NCBI GenBank assembly: GCA_963774155.1
Contig: CAVZDW010000008.1
Span: 806,001 to 870,000 of the forward strand
Length of the DNA stretch: 64,000 nt
Reading direction: 5' to 3'
Source of the DNA: DASSUW01 sp963774155
GTDB lineage: Bacteria > Actinomycetota > Thermoleophilia > Solirubrobacterales > Solirubrobacteraceae
A program made the position numbers and the translations under genes. The first letter of the stretch is position 1; each line of letters begins with the position of its first letter. The notes beneath the pieces were generated by a model. The model searched no databases and was not told where the DNA came from. It saw only the letters and a program-made list of their open reading frames with translations. Below, in pieces: positions 17,603 to 26,133 of the stretch.

Positions 17603-18061
17603 CTAGTGCGAGACCCAGGCGTCTTCGTCGGCGATCAGCGCGCGCACGTGGTCCGGCAGCTCGCCGGCCACCACGTCGGCGAGCGTGATGTGCTCGAGGA
17701 CGCCTCGCAGCGCGGCGCGGACGGCGATCCACACGTCCTTCATCGACTCGGCCGAGCCGGTGAAGCCGAGCGTCTCGGGCCGTGAGCCGGACACGCCGGC
17801 CAGCGGGCCGTCGATGGCCCGGATCACGTCGGCGAGCTTGACCTCGTCGGCCGGCTTGGCCAGCCGGTAGCCGCCCTCCGCCCCACGCCGGCTCTCGACC
17901 AGGCCCGCGTGGCGGAGCTGCATGAGGATGTTCTCGAGGAAGCGGAGCGGGATCGCCTGCGCCGTGGCGATCCGCTCGCCCTTCACGGGCTTGTCGTCCT
18001 CCGCCGACGCCAGCTCGAGCGCCGCACGGATCGCGTAGTCGGTCTTTGCGGAGACGCGCAC
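17603..18061 (-). CDS. Rrf2-family regulator lacking cysteines
   Basis: The 152-residue protein opens with the Rrf2 winged helix MRVSAKTDYAIRAALELA and RRGAEGGYRLAKPADEV. It has no cysteine, so it cannot bind the Fe-S cluster of IscR/NsrR types. It resembles cysteine-metabolism regulators such as CymR. It lies 9 bases after the sulfate transporter cysA gene, supporting a role in sulfur control. Ligand and sites are unknown. Confidence 0.85.
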   Translation of the reverse strand: MRVSAKTDYAIRAALELASAEDDKPVKGERIATAQAIPLRFLENILMQLRHAGLVESRRGAEGGYRLAKPADEVKLADVIRAIDGPLAGVSGSRPETLGFTGSAESMKDVWIAVRAALRGVLEHITLADVVAGELPDHVRALIADEDAWVSH

Positions 18062-18070
18062 GGCAGCAGC

Positions 18071-19039
18071 TTAGGCGTTCGCGGCCTCGCGCTGTGCACC
18101 GGTCGGGTCGACCCGGATATGGACGATCTGTCCCTCGACCAGCTCGAGCGCGTCCGCCTCGCTGCGCGAGAGCTGCGCCGTGAGCAGATCGCCCTCGGGC
18201 GGGAGCAGCTCCACGCGCACCTCGAAGCCGAGCCGGACGATGCGCGTGACGACCGCCTGCTCGCTCGTCTCGCCCGCCTCCGTGAGCACCTGGACGTCGT
18301 GCGGGCGCACCAGCCGGTCGCCGACGCGGGTGACCGGGCCGACGAAGGACATGACGAACGGCGTGGCCGGCGTGTCGTAGATCTCGGCCGGCGAGGCGGA
18401 CTGCTCGATCCGGCCCTCGTTGACGACCACGATCTGCTCGGCGATCTCCATCGCCTCCTCCTGGTCGTGCGTGACGAAGATCGTCGTCACGTGCACTTCC
18501 TCGTGCAGGCGCCGCAGCCAGGCGCGCAGCTCCTGCCGCACGCGCGCGTCGAGCGCGCCGAACGGCTCGTCGAGCAGGAGCACGTCCGGCTCCACCGCCA
18601 GCGCGCGGGCGAGCGCCATCCGCTGGCGCTGGCCGCCCGAGAGCTGCGACGGGTAGCGCTTGCCGAGATGCGAGAGGCCGACGAGCTCGAGCAGCTCGTC
18701 CACCCGCTTGTCGACCTCGGCCTTGGACCGCTTGCGGATCTTCAGGCCGAAGGCGACGTTGTTGCGCACGGTCATGTGCTTGAAGGCGGCGTAGTGCTGG
18801 AAGCAGAACCCGACGCCGCGCTTCTGCACCGGGACGCGCGTGACGTCGTCTCCGTTCAGGAGGACGACCCCGGAGTCCGGGCTCTCGAGCCCCGCGATCA
18901 CGCGCAGCAGGGTCGACTTGCCGCTGCCGCTCGGGCCGAGCAGCGCGGCCAGCGATCCGTCGCGGACCTCCATCGATACGTCGTCGAGGGCGACGTAGTC
19001 ACCGAAATGCTTGGTGACCGAGCGAACGACGATGCTCAT
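18071..19039 (-). CDS. cysA: Sulfate/thiosulfate ABC transporter ATP-binding protein
   Basis: The 322-residue ATPase shows Walker A GPSGSGKST (35-43), signature LSGGQRQRMALARALA, Walker B LLLDEPFGALDA and a C-terminal TOBE-like part. It energises sulfate import with the CysT/CysW permeases upstream. The start overlaps the cysW stop by 4 bases. The family cannot by sequence alone exclude other oxyanions, but the binding protein favours sulfate. Confidence 0.93.
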   Translation of the reverse strand: MSIVVRSVTKHFGDYVALDDVSMEVRDGSLAALLGPSGSGKSTLLRVIAGLESPDSGVVLLNGDDVTRVPVQKRGVGFCFQHYAAFKHMTVRNNVAFGLKIRKRSKAEVDKRVDELLELVGLSHLGKRYPSQLSGGQRQRMALARALAVEPDVLLLDEPFGALDARVRQELRAWLRRLHEEVHVTTIFVTHDQEEAMEIAEQIVVVNEGRIEQSASPAEIYDTPATPFVMSFVGPVTRVGDRLVRPHDVQVLTEAGETSEQAVVTRIVRLGFEVRVELLPPEGDLLTAQLSRSEADALELVEGQIVHIRVDPTGAQREAANA

Positions 19040-19887
19040 GATCCTTCCTCTCGGGTCCTGACCAGCTTCATGGTGAACAGCGTCACGAGGCCCACGATGG
19101 CGAGAACCAGCGCGGCCGCGTAGGCGCCTGCGGGGTTGAAGGTCTCATATTCCTTGGCGACGACCAAGGGCAGCGTCTCGGTGACGCCGGAGATGCGGCC
19201 GGAGACGACGGCGACCGCGCCGAACTCGCCGAGGGCGCGCGCGGTCGCGAGGACGACGCCGTAGGTGACGCCCCAGCGGATCGCGGGCAGCGTGATGCGC
19301 CAGAACGTCTGCCAGCCGTTCGCGCCCAGGGTCCGCGCCGCCTGCTCCTGATCGTCGCCGATCTCCTGGAGCACCGGGACGACCTCGCGGACGACGAACG
19401 GCATCGACACGAAGATCACCGCGATGACCATGCCGATCGGGTTGAAGATCACGGTGATCCCCTGGTCGTACAGCCACGGGCCGAACCAGCCGTCGCGGCG
19501 GTTGTAGACGAGGACCAGCGTGAGACCGATGACGACCGGGGACATCGCGAACGGCAGGTCGATCAGCGTGTTGAGGAACGCCTTGCCCCGGAACCGCTGG
19601 CGGACGAGCACGAGCGCGCAGATCACGCCGAACACCGTGTTCAGGGGCACGGCCACGCCGACGGTGATCAGCGTCAGCTTGAACGCGTTGAGCGCCTCAG
19701 GTGTGGTGACGGTCTCCCAGGCGTTGGCGAAGCCGTCCTCGAACGCCTTGTAGAAGACCATCAGGACGGGGATCAGGAGCAGCAGGCTCAGGTACAGCAG
19801 CGCGACGGCGCGCAGCGTGAGGCGCGTGCCGCGCCCGCCCTGCACGACGTTGAGCCGCTCGACCGTGGGGTCAGTCGTGACGGCCAT
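19036..19887 (-). CDS. cysW: Sulfate ABC transporter permease CysW
   Basis: The 283-residue permease has about six membrane helices. It has the EAA loop EQAARTLGANGWQTFWRITLPAI and the characteristic ARALGEFGAVAVVSG of CysW proteins. It overlaps cysT by 17 bases and cysA by 4. With CysT it forms the membrane pore. Confidence 0.93.
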   Translation of the reverse strand: MAVTTDPTVERLNVVQGGRGTRLTLRAVALLYLSLLLLIPVLMVFYKAFEDGFANAWETVTTPEALNAFKLTLITVGVAVPLNTVFGVICALVLVRQRFRGKAFLNTLIDLPFAMSPVVIGLTLVLVYNRRDGWFGPWLYDQGITVIFNPIGMVIAVIFVSMPFVVREVVPVLQEIGDDQEQAARTLGANGWQTFWRITLPAIRWGVTYGVVLATARALGEFGAVAVVSGRISGVTETLPLVVAKEYETFNPAGAYAAALVLAIVGLVTLFTMKLVRTREEGS

Positions 19888-20716
19888 GGCGCGTGCTCCA
19901 GCGGTTCACGACGTGGAAGAGGAACAGGATGCCCACGGAGATCATCAGCAGGACGACCGAGACCGCGGTCGCGCCCGAGATGTCGCCGCTCTCGATGCGG
20001 GAGAAGATGTAGAGCGAGGCGACCTGGGTCTCGCCCGGGATGTTGCCCGAGATCAGCACGAGCGACCCGAACTCGCCGACCGCGCGGGCGAAGGCGAGCG
20101 CGGTGCCGGTCAGGATCGCCGGCGCCAGGTTGGGAAGGATGACCCGCCAGACGATCGTCCGCGGCTTCGCCCCGAGCGAGGCGGCGGCCTCCTCCATCTC
20201 GGTGTCGAGCTCCATCAGCGTCGGCTGCACGGCGCGGATGACGAACGGCAGCGTCACGAACAGCAGCGCCAGCACCACCCCGATCATCGTGAACGAGATG
20301 CCGTTGATCCCCAGCACCCCGGTCTCGCCGTAGAGCGCGATGAGCACGAGGCCGGCGACGATCGTCGGCAGGGCGAACGGCAGGTCGATCAGCGAGTTCA
20401 CGACGTTCTTGCCCGGGAAGTCGTCGCGGACGAGCACCCAGGCGATCAGCGTGCCCGCGACCGCGTTGATCGCGGCGACGGCGACCGAGGCGAGCAGCGT
20501 GACGCGCAGCGCGTCGAGCGCCATCGGGTTCGTGACCACGTCCCAGAAGCCCGACCAGCCGTCCTCGGTCGATCGCACGACGAGAGCGGCGATCGGGATG
20601 AGGACGAGGACCGACAGGTACGTGGTGACGAACCCGCGCTGGAGCACATCAGACCCCGAGGCGGACCGCCAGGCCCGCCTCGGGGGAGCAGCTTCGACTT
20701 GTCCGACCGCCGTCAC
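19871..20716 (-). CDS. cysT: Sulfate ABC transporter permease CysT
   Basis: The 281-residue permease has about six helices. The coupling loop EEAAASLGAKPRTIVWRVIL and FARAVGEFGSLVLISGN match CysT/CysU. Its start overlaps the stop of the binding-protein gene by 4 bases. The first 25 residues are polar and Arg-rich, so a shorter start near residue 25 is possible. Confidence 0.92.
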   Translation of the reverse strand: MTAVGQVEAAPPRRAWRSASGSDVLQRGFVTTYLSVLVLIPIAALVVRSTEDGWSGFWDVVTNPMALDALRVTLLASVAVAAINAVAGTLIAWVLVRDDFPGKNVVNSLIDLPFALPTIVAGLVLIALYGETGVLGINGISFTMIGVVLALLFVTLPFVIRAVQPTLMELDTEMEEAAASLGAKPRTIVWRVILPNLAPAILTGTALAFARAVGEFGSLVLISGNIPGETQVASLYIFSRIESGDISGATAVSVVLLMISVGILFLFHVVNRWSTRHGRHD

Positions 20717-21738
20717 TCGATCGGGGCTCCCAGATCCTTCTGGATCGCCGCGATCTTGCCGTTGTCCGGGTCGAAGAAGTCGGTCATGATCTTGTCCCAG
20801 CCGCCGAGATCCTCGATCGTGAACAGGTCGGGCGGGATCGGGAACTTGTCGGCGTGCTCCTTGAGGATCGACTCGACGACCGGCCGGTAGCCGTTCTCGG
20901 CCCAGATCTCCTGCGCCTCGTCCGTGTGGAGCCAGTCGTAGAAGGCCTTCGCGCCCTCGGGGTTCTCGGACTCGGTCCCGACGGCGGCGAGCGTGTCGAT
21001 CTTGATCGTCGCGTCGGGGACGATGTACTCGATGTCCTCGCCCGCGAGCTGGGCCTGGATCGCCTCGTTCTCGTACTGGAGCGCGACGTCGCCCTTGCCG
21101 CCGAGGAACTCGTTGAGGGCGTCACGGGCGCTGGCCGGATAGGTCGGCACGCGCTCGAGCAGCGCCTTGACGGCCGCCAGGCCCTCTTCCTCGGTGCCGC
21201 CGCTCTTGATCACCTGGCCGTAGACGGCCATCACGTTCCAGCGGGCGCCGCCCGACGTGAACGGATTCGCGTTGATGATCTCGATGTCCTTGGTGAGGAT
21301 GTCGTCCCACGTCTTGATGTTGAGCGGGTTGCCGGGACGGGTGGCGATCACCACGACCGACTGCTGCGGCGAGCCCTTGAACTCGTCGTCGCGGTAGTCC
21401 GGCGGGATGAGGCCCTCGTCCTCCAGGTACTTCATGTCCGGCTCGAGGTTGAAGTGGACGTAGTCGAACGGCAACCCGGCCAGGATCGCGCGCCGCTGGT
21501 CGCCCGAGCCCGCGAACGACGTCGTGAACTCGGTCCCCTGGCCCACGTCCGACTTCTGGAAGGCCGGGATCAGGTGGTCCGTGTAGACCTCCTGCGGCGT
21601 CGAGTACCCGACGAGCGAGATCTTGCCGCCACCACCGCCGCTCGCGCTGGCGGCTCCGCTCCCGGCCTCGTCGTCGTCGCCGCCGCAGCCGGCGGCCACG
21701 AGCGCGGGGAGGACAAGGAGGGCAAGAAGTCTCTTCAT
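20713..21738 (-). CDS. sbp: Sulfate-binding lipoprotein of ABC transporter
   Basis: The 341-residue product starts MKRLLALLVL, with a lipobox at VAAGC (Cys18), followed by a Gly/Ser linker. The mature part has family motifs FAGSGDQRRAILAGL and NPFTSGGARWNVMAVYG, which shape the sulfate site. The ATG at 21738 has GGAG 9 bases upstream; the frame is open to 21765. It is first in the sulfate operon sbp-cysT-cysW-cysA-rrf2. Confidence 0.92.
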   Translation of the reverse strand: MKRLLALLVLPALVAAGCGGDDDEAGSGAASASGGGGGKISLVGYSTPQEVYTDHLIPAFQKSDVGQGTEFTTSFAGSGDQRRAILAGLPFDYVHFNLEPDMKYLEDEGLIPPDYRDDEFKGSPQQSVVVIATRPGNPLNIKTWDDILTKDIEIINANPFTSGGARWNVMAVYGQVIKSGGTEEEGLAAVKALLERVPTYPASARDALNEFLGGKGDVALQYENEAIQAQLAGEDIEYIVPDATIKIDTLAAVGTESENPEGAKAFYDWLHTDEAQEIWAENGYRPVVESILKEHADKFPIPPDLFTIEDLGGWDKIMTDFFDPDNGKIAAIQKDLGAPIE

Positions 21739-21775
21739 GAACACAATCTCCATCGGTTTGATCAAGATATCGGAC

Positions 21776-21804
21776 GGGGATTATGCACAAACCCGGTGGG
21801 GATT
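21776..21804. promoter_or_regulatory. Direct repeats upstream of the sulfate operon
   Basis: GGGGATT occurs at 21776-21782 and 21798-21804, 22 bases apart, about two helical turns. They lie in the 71-base gap between modC and the sulfate-binding gene. They could be activator or Rrf2 sites, but two 7-base matches are weak evidence. Confidence 0.3.
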
Positions 21805-21809
21805 GAGAA

Positions 21810-22874
21810 CTATCGGGGCAATAGGCGCGTCGCCGTGGCCTTCCACGACGCGATCACGCGTGTCCCGGGGCGGACTCCGAGGTGCGCCACGGCCGGCTCT
21901 GTGAGCTCCGCGATGAGGGGCTGCGGCGCCGCCAGGCCCACCCGCACGCGGTTGCCCACCGTGGTCACCGAAACGACCTCGACGTCGAGGTGGTTGCGCG
22001 CGGAGCCGGGGTCGAGCGCCCCCCGGGGAGCGAGCGTGACGTCCCACGGGTAGACGGCGACCGCGACCGGCCCGGTGGCCGCCTCCGGGAACGTCACCTC
22101 TCCCCCGCCGTCGAGCCGGATCAGCGTGAGCCCGTCGGCGTCCGGCTCGGCCGTGCCGGTGAGCACGACGGCGCCGGTGAAGTCGGCCACGAACGGCGAC
22201 GTGGGCGCCGCGGCGAGCTCGCCCGCCGTGCCGAGCTGGACGATGCGCCCGCCGTCCATGACGCCGACGCGGTCGCCGAGCAGCGCCGCCTCGTGGAAGT
22301 CGTGCGTGACGAGCAGCGCGGGCACGGCGGTCTCGCGCAGGACGGCGGCCAGCTCGCGCCCGGCCGCCGCGCGGGTGCGGGTGTCGAGGGCCGAGAGCGG
22401 CTCGTCGAGCAGCAGGACGTCGGGCTCGACGGCCAGCGCGCGCGCCACGGCCACGCGCTGGCGCTCGCCGCCGGACAGCGTGCGCGGACGGGCGTCGGCG
22501 CGGTCGGCCATGCCGAAGCGCTCGAGCAGCGCGACGGCGCGCGCCCGGCGCTCCCGGCGCGGGCCGCCGCGGAGCCCGTAGGCCACGTTCTGCCACGCGC
22601 TCAGGTGCGCGAACAGCGCGTAGTCCTGGAACACGTAGCCGCAGCCGCGCGCTTCCGGCGGCAGGTCGATGCCCCGCTCGCGGTCGAGCCACACACGGTC
22701 TCCGCAGGCCACGCGCCCCGCCCGCGGCCGGTGCAGCCCGGCGATCACGCGCAGGACGCTGCTCTTGCCCGCTCCCGACGGCCCGGCGAGCGCGAGGCAC
22801 TCGCCGCCCGGGATCTCGAAGGCGACGTCCAGGCGGAGGTCGCCGAGCTCGGTCTCAGCCGCGACGCGCAGCAT
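21810..22874 (-). CDS. modC: Molybdate ABC transporter ATP-binding protein ModC
   Basis: The 354-residue ATPase has Walker A GPSGAGKSS (31-39), signature LSGGERQRVAVARALA and Walker B LLLDEPLSALD. A C-terminal TOBE-type domain follows from about residue 245. Gene order modA-modB-modC with overlaps supports the molybdate assignment. It overlaps modB by 20 bases and is the last gene of the operon. Confidence 0.92.
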   Translation of the reverse strand: MLRVAAETELGDLRLDVAFEIPGGECLALAGPSGAGKSSVLRVIAGLHRPRAGRVACGDRVWLDRERGIDLPPEARGCGYVFQDYALFAHLSAWQNVAYGLRGGPRRERRARAVALLERFGMADRADARPRTLSGGERQRVAVARALAVEPDVLLLDEPLSALDTRTRAAAGRELAAVLRETAVPALLVTHDFHEAALLGDRVGVMDGGRIVQLGTAGELAAAPTSPFVADFTGAVVLTGTAEPDADGLTLIRLDGGGEVTFPEAATGPVAVAVYPWDVTLAPRGALDPGSARNHLDVEVVSVTTVGNRVRVGLAAPQPLIAELTEPAVAHLGVRPGTRVIASWKATATRLLPR

Positions 22875-23655
22875 CGCCCAGGGCGTCCCATCCGCCCACG
22901 AGCTTGGCCGAGAGCAGGATCGCGGCCGACACCGCCACCAGCACGGCGGAGAGCGCGAGCGCGGCGTCGAAGTCGCTGGCGAAGCGCTCGTAGATGGCCA
23001 GCGGCGCGGTCTGCGTGACCCCCGCCAGCGAGCCGGCGAACATCAGCGTGGCCCCGAACTCGCCCAGCGCGCGGCCCAGCGCCAGCGCTCCGCCGGTCAG
23101 CAGCCCGCTGCTCGCCGCGGGGATCGCCACGCGCACGAAGGTGCGGGCCTCGGAGACGCCGAGCGTGCGCGAGGCCTCGAGCCAGCGCGGGTCGATCGCC
23201 GCGAACGCGCTCTGCGCCTGCCGCACGTAGTAGGGCGACGCCACGAAGGTGAGCGCGACCACCACGCCGGCGGTCTCGAACGTGAGCTGCAGGCCGGCGT
23301 CCTCGAGCGCGCCGCCGAGGATGCCGGACGGCCCGACGGCGGCGAGCAGCGCGATGCCCGCGACGGCGGGCGGCAGCACCAGCGGCAGCTCGAGCAGCGT
23401 GATGGCCAGCGTGCGCCCGCGGAAGCGGCGGCTGGCCAGCAGGTACGCCGCCGGGGTGCCCACCACGACGATGATGGCCAGCGCCGCGGCGCTCGTCTCC
23501 AGGCTCAGCCACAGCGCGTCGAGCGCCCCCTCCTCGCCCAGGCTGGCCACGAGGTCGCGCGGCGGGCTGTCGAGGAAGATGGCGAGAACCGGCAGCGTGA
23601 GGAAGCAGAGCGCGAGGCCGAGCGCAACGGCCAGCGCCGCCGGGAACCACCTCAT
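22855..23655 (-). CDS. modB: Molybdate ABC transporter permease ModB
   Basis: The 266-residue permease has five or six helices. It carries the coupling loop EASRTLGVSEARTFVRVAIP and ALGRALGEFGATLMFAG, the latter a strong ModB signature. Overlaps with modA (4 bases) and modC (20 bases) show a tight operon. Tungstate transport cannot be excluded. Confidence 0.92.
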   Translation of the reverse strand: MRWFPAALAVALGLALCFLTLPVLAIFLDSPPRDLVASLGEEGALDALWLSLETSAAALAIIVVVGTPAAYLLASRRFRGRTLAITLLELPLVLPPAVAGIALLAAVGPSGILGGALEDAGLQLTFETAGVVVALTFVASPYYVRQAQSAFAAIDPRWLEASRTLGVSEARTFVRVAIPAASSGLLTGGALALGRALGEFGATLMFAGSLAGVTQTAPLAIYERFASDFDAALALSAVLVAVSAAILLSAKLVGGWDALGDAARRG

Positions 23656-24402
23656 CCGGGGGGTGGCGGGCCGAACCCCTCCTCACGCAGCGCGTCCGCG
23701 CAAGGCCCGTCAGTGAGCCCGTCGACGTACGCCTGGGCCAGGTCCGGCTCTCCGGCGCCGTCGACCACACCCGCCCCGTAGGCGACCGTGGGCTGCAGGT
23801 CGGGCGGCAGCTCGATGCCCGTCAGGTCGCCCGTGAGGTCGGTGACGTAGACGAAGCCGGCGTCGGCCGCGCCCTGCGTGAGCTTGCCGACCACGCCGCG
23901 CACGTCCGGCTCCTTCGAGCGCACGTTGGCGAGGATCTTCTCGCGCGTCCCGGCGGGGAGGCGGCCCAGCACGTCGAGCGTGTAGGCGCCGACCGGGACC
24001 GTGTCCGCGCCCATCACGAGGTTCAGGCCGGGCTCGGCGAGGTCCTCGACCCGCTCGATCTCGCGCTCGTCGCCGGGGATGGCGATCACGAGCTCGTTGG
24101 TGGCGAACTCGACGGGGTCGCCGAGCAGCCCCTCGTCGGCCAGCTCCTGCGGCAGCCGCGTGTTGGCGGCCGCGTAGACGTCGGGCTTCACGCCCTGGCG
24201 GATCTGCGCCGCCAGCTCGTCGGAGCCCGCCGAAGGAGAGCCGCACCTCGGCGCCCTCGAACTGCGTGCTGCAGGCCGTCAGCGCATCCGTGAGCGACGC
24301 GGCGGCCGAGACCACGAGCGAGGGCGTCTCCTCGGCCGCGGGCTCGTCGTCCGAGCCACAGCCGACGACCGCGACCAGCGCGATCACGGCGATCCACCTC
24401 AA
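23652..24402 (-). pseudogene. modA: Molybdate-binding lipoprotein ModA, frameshifted
   Basis: The N-terminus is a lipoprotein signal with lipobox VVGC (Cys15). It is read from a TTG start that overlaps the regulator's stop, and is followed by LVVSAAASLTDALTACSTQF, the ModA anion-site segment. The frame breaks near 24228 after LSFGG and resumes with SDELAAQIRQGVKPDVYAAA. A single extra base explains it. The remainder, ending with LAQAYVDGL, is a normal ModA. As written, the transporter would lack its binding protein; a sequencing error is more likely. Confidence 0.85.
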
Positions 24403-24782
24403 GGCCGGTTCACCATCACCGAGGTGGCCTTCACCGCGGCGGTCGCCTCGACGCCCGGGGCCAGGCCCAGCTCCTCGACGGCATCGCGCGTGACGGCGGC
24501 GGTGACGAGGAACGGGCCCGCCTCGATCTCCACCAGCGCCATCACGCCGTCCACCTCGACGGAGCGCACGACGCCGGCAAAGCGGTTGCGGGCCGAGAGC
24601 CGATCGCCTGCCGCGTGGCGCCGGGGGTGCGAGGTCAGCCGCTCGACCTCGGAAACGGGCACGAGGCGCCGGTTGCGCGCATCGCGCAGGGTGCGGAGCT
24701 TCCCGGCGCGGTCCCAGCGCCGCAGCGTGTCGGCGCTGACGCCGATCGCCTTCGCCGCTTCTCCAAGCGTCAAGTCGGTCAT
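24399..24782 (-). CDS. Molybdenum-responsive HTH-TOBE (Mop) transcriptional regulator
   Basis: The 127-residue protein combines a MerR/excisionase-type helix-turn-helix (TLGEAAKAIGVSADTLRRWD) with a C-terminal Mop/TOBE domain (SARNRFAGVVRSVEVDGVMA to VKATSVMVNRP) that binds molybdate. It heads the mod operon, so self-regulated repression on molybdate binding is expected. The ATG at 24782 is chosen because the HTH begins there; 24794 and 24842 are in-frame alternatives. Confidence 0.85.
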   Translation of the reverse strand: MTDLTLGEAAKAIGVSADTLRRWDRAGKLRTLRDARNRRLVPVSEVERLTSHPRRHAAGDRLSARNRFAGVVRSVEVDGVMALVEIEAGPFLVTAAVTRDAVEELGLAPGVEATAAVKATSVMVNRP

Positions 24783-24827
24783 CTGCCTAAGCATTGCATA
24801 GGTGAAAACGAGCTGCTTGACGGTCGC

Positions 24828-24851
24828 ATACTCAGTATGCATACTGCGTAT
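24828..24851. promoter_or_regulatory. PadR operator-like palindrome
   Basis: ATACTCAGTATGCATACTGCGTAT is a near-perfect 24-base palindrome around AGTATGCATACT, with one mismatched pair. It ends 2 bases before the padR ATG at 24854. PadR proteins bind such AT-richer palindromes at their own promoters. Its closeness to the start suggests a leaderless transcript. It also lies upstream of the divergent mod regulator. Confidence 0.65.
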
Positions 24852-24853
24852 TC

Positions 24854-25419
24854 ATGGTTCGGAACGGTCTACTCGCCCTGCTCGAGCGGGGCCCCATGTA
24901 CGGCTATCAGCTGCGCGCCGAGTTCGAGGCGTCGACCGGTTCGACGTGGCCGCTCAACGTCGGCCAGGTCTACACCACGCTCGCGCGGCTCGAGCGCGAC
25001 GGCCTCGTGGAGCCCGTCGGCGCCTCCGACGACGACGAGGGGCGCGTCACGTACCGGATCACCGATGCGGGCCGTGCCGAGGTCGAGCAGTGGTTCGCCA
25101 CGCCGGTGGCCCGCCAGGGCCGCCCGCGCGACGAGCTGGCCATCAAGCTCGCGATGGCGCTGACCACCCCCGGCGTCGACGCCCATCGCGTCATCCAGAC
25201 CCAGCGCACGGGGACGCTGCGATCGCTGCAGGAGCTCACGCGCCTGAAGGCCGGCGCGGACGAGGAGAGCGACACCGCCTGGCTGCTCGTGCTCGAGTCG
25301 ATGATCTTCCAGGCCGAGGCCGAGGTCCGCTGGCTCGACCACTGCGAGGTCCGGCTGGGGGCGTACGCGGCGCCGGCCGTCCCGTCGCCCGCTCCCTCCT
25401 CCCCGCGCGAGGTGATCCG

Positions 25420-25423
<4 letters not shown>
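24854..25423 (+). CDS. PadR-family transcriptional regulator
   Basis: The 189-residue protein has the PadR winged helix (ALLERGPMYGYQLRAEFEAS, LNVGQVYTTLARLERDGLV) and a helical C-terminal dimerisation part of the Vir-type. Its stop overlaps the ABC ATPase start (ATGA). It most likely represses this ABC transporter operon and itself through the adjacent palindrome, released by the transported compound. Confidence 0.92.
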
Positions 25424-26129
<706 letters not shown>

Positions 26130-26133
<4 letters not shown>

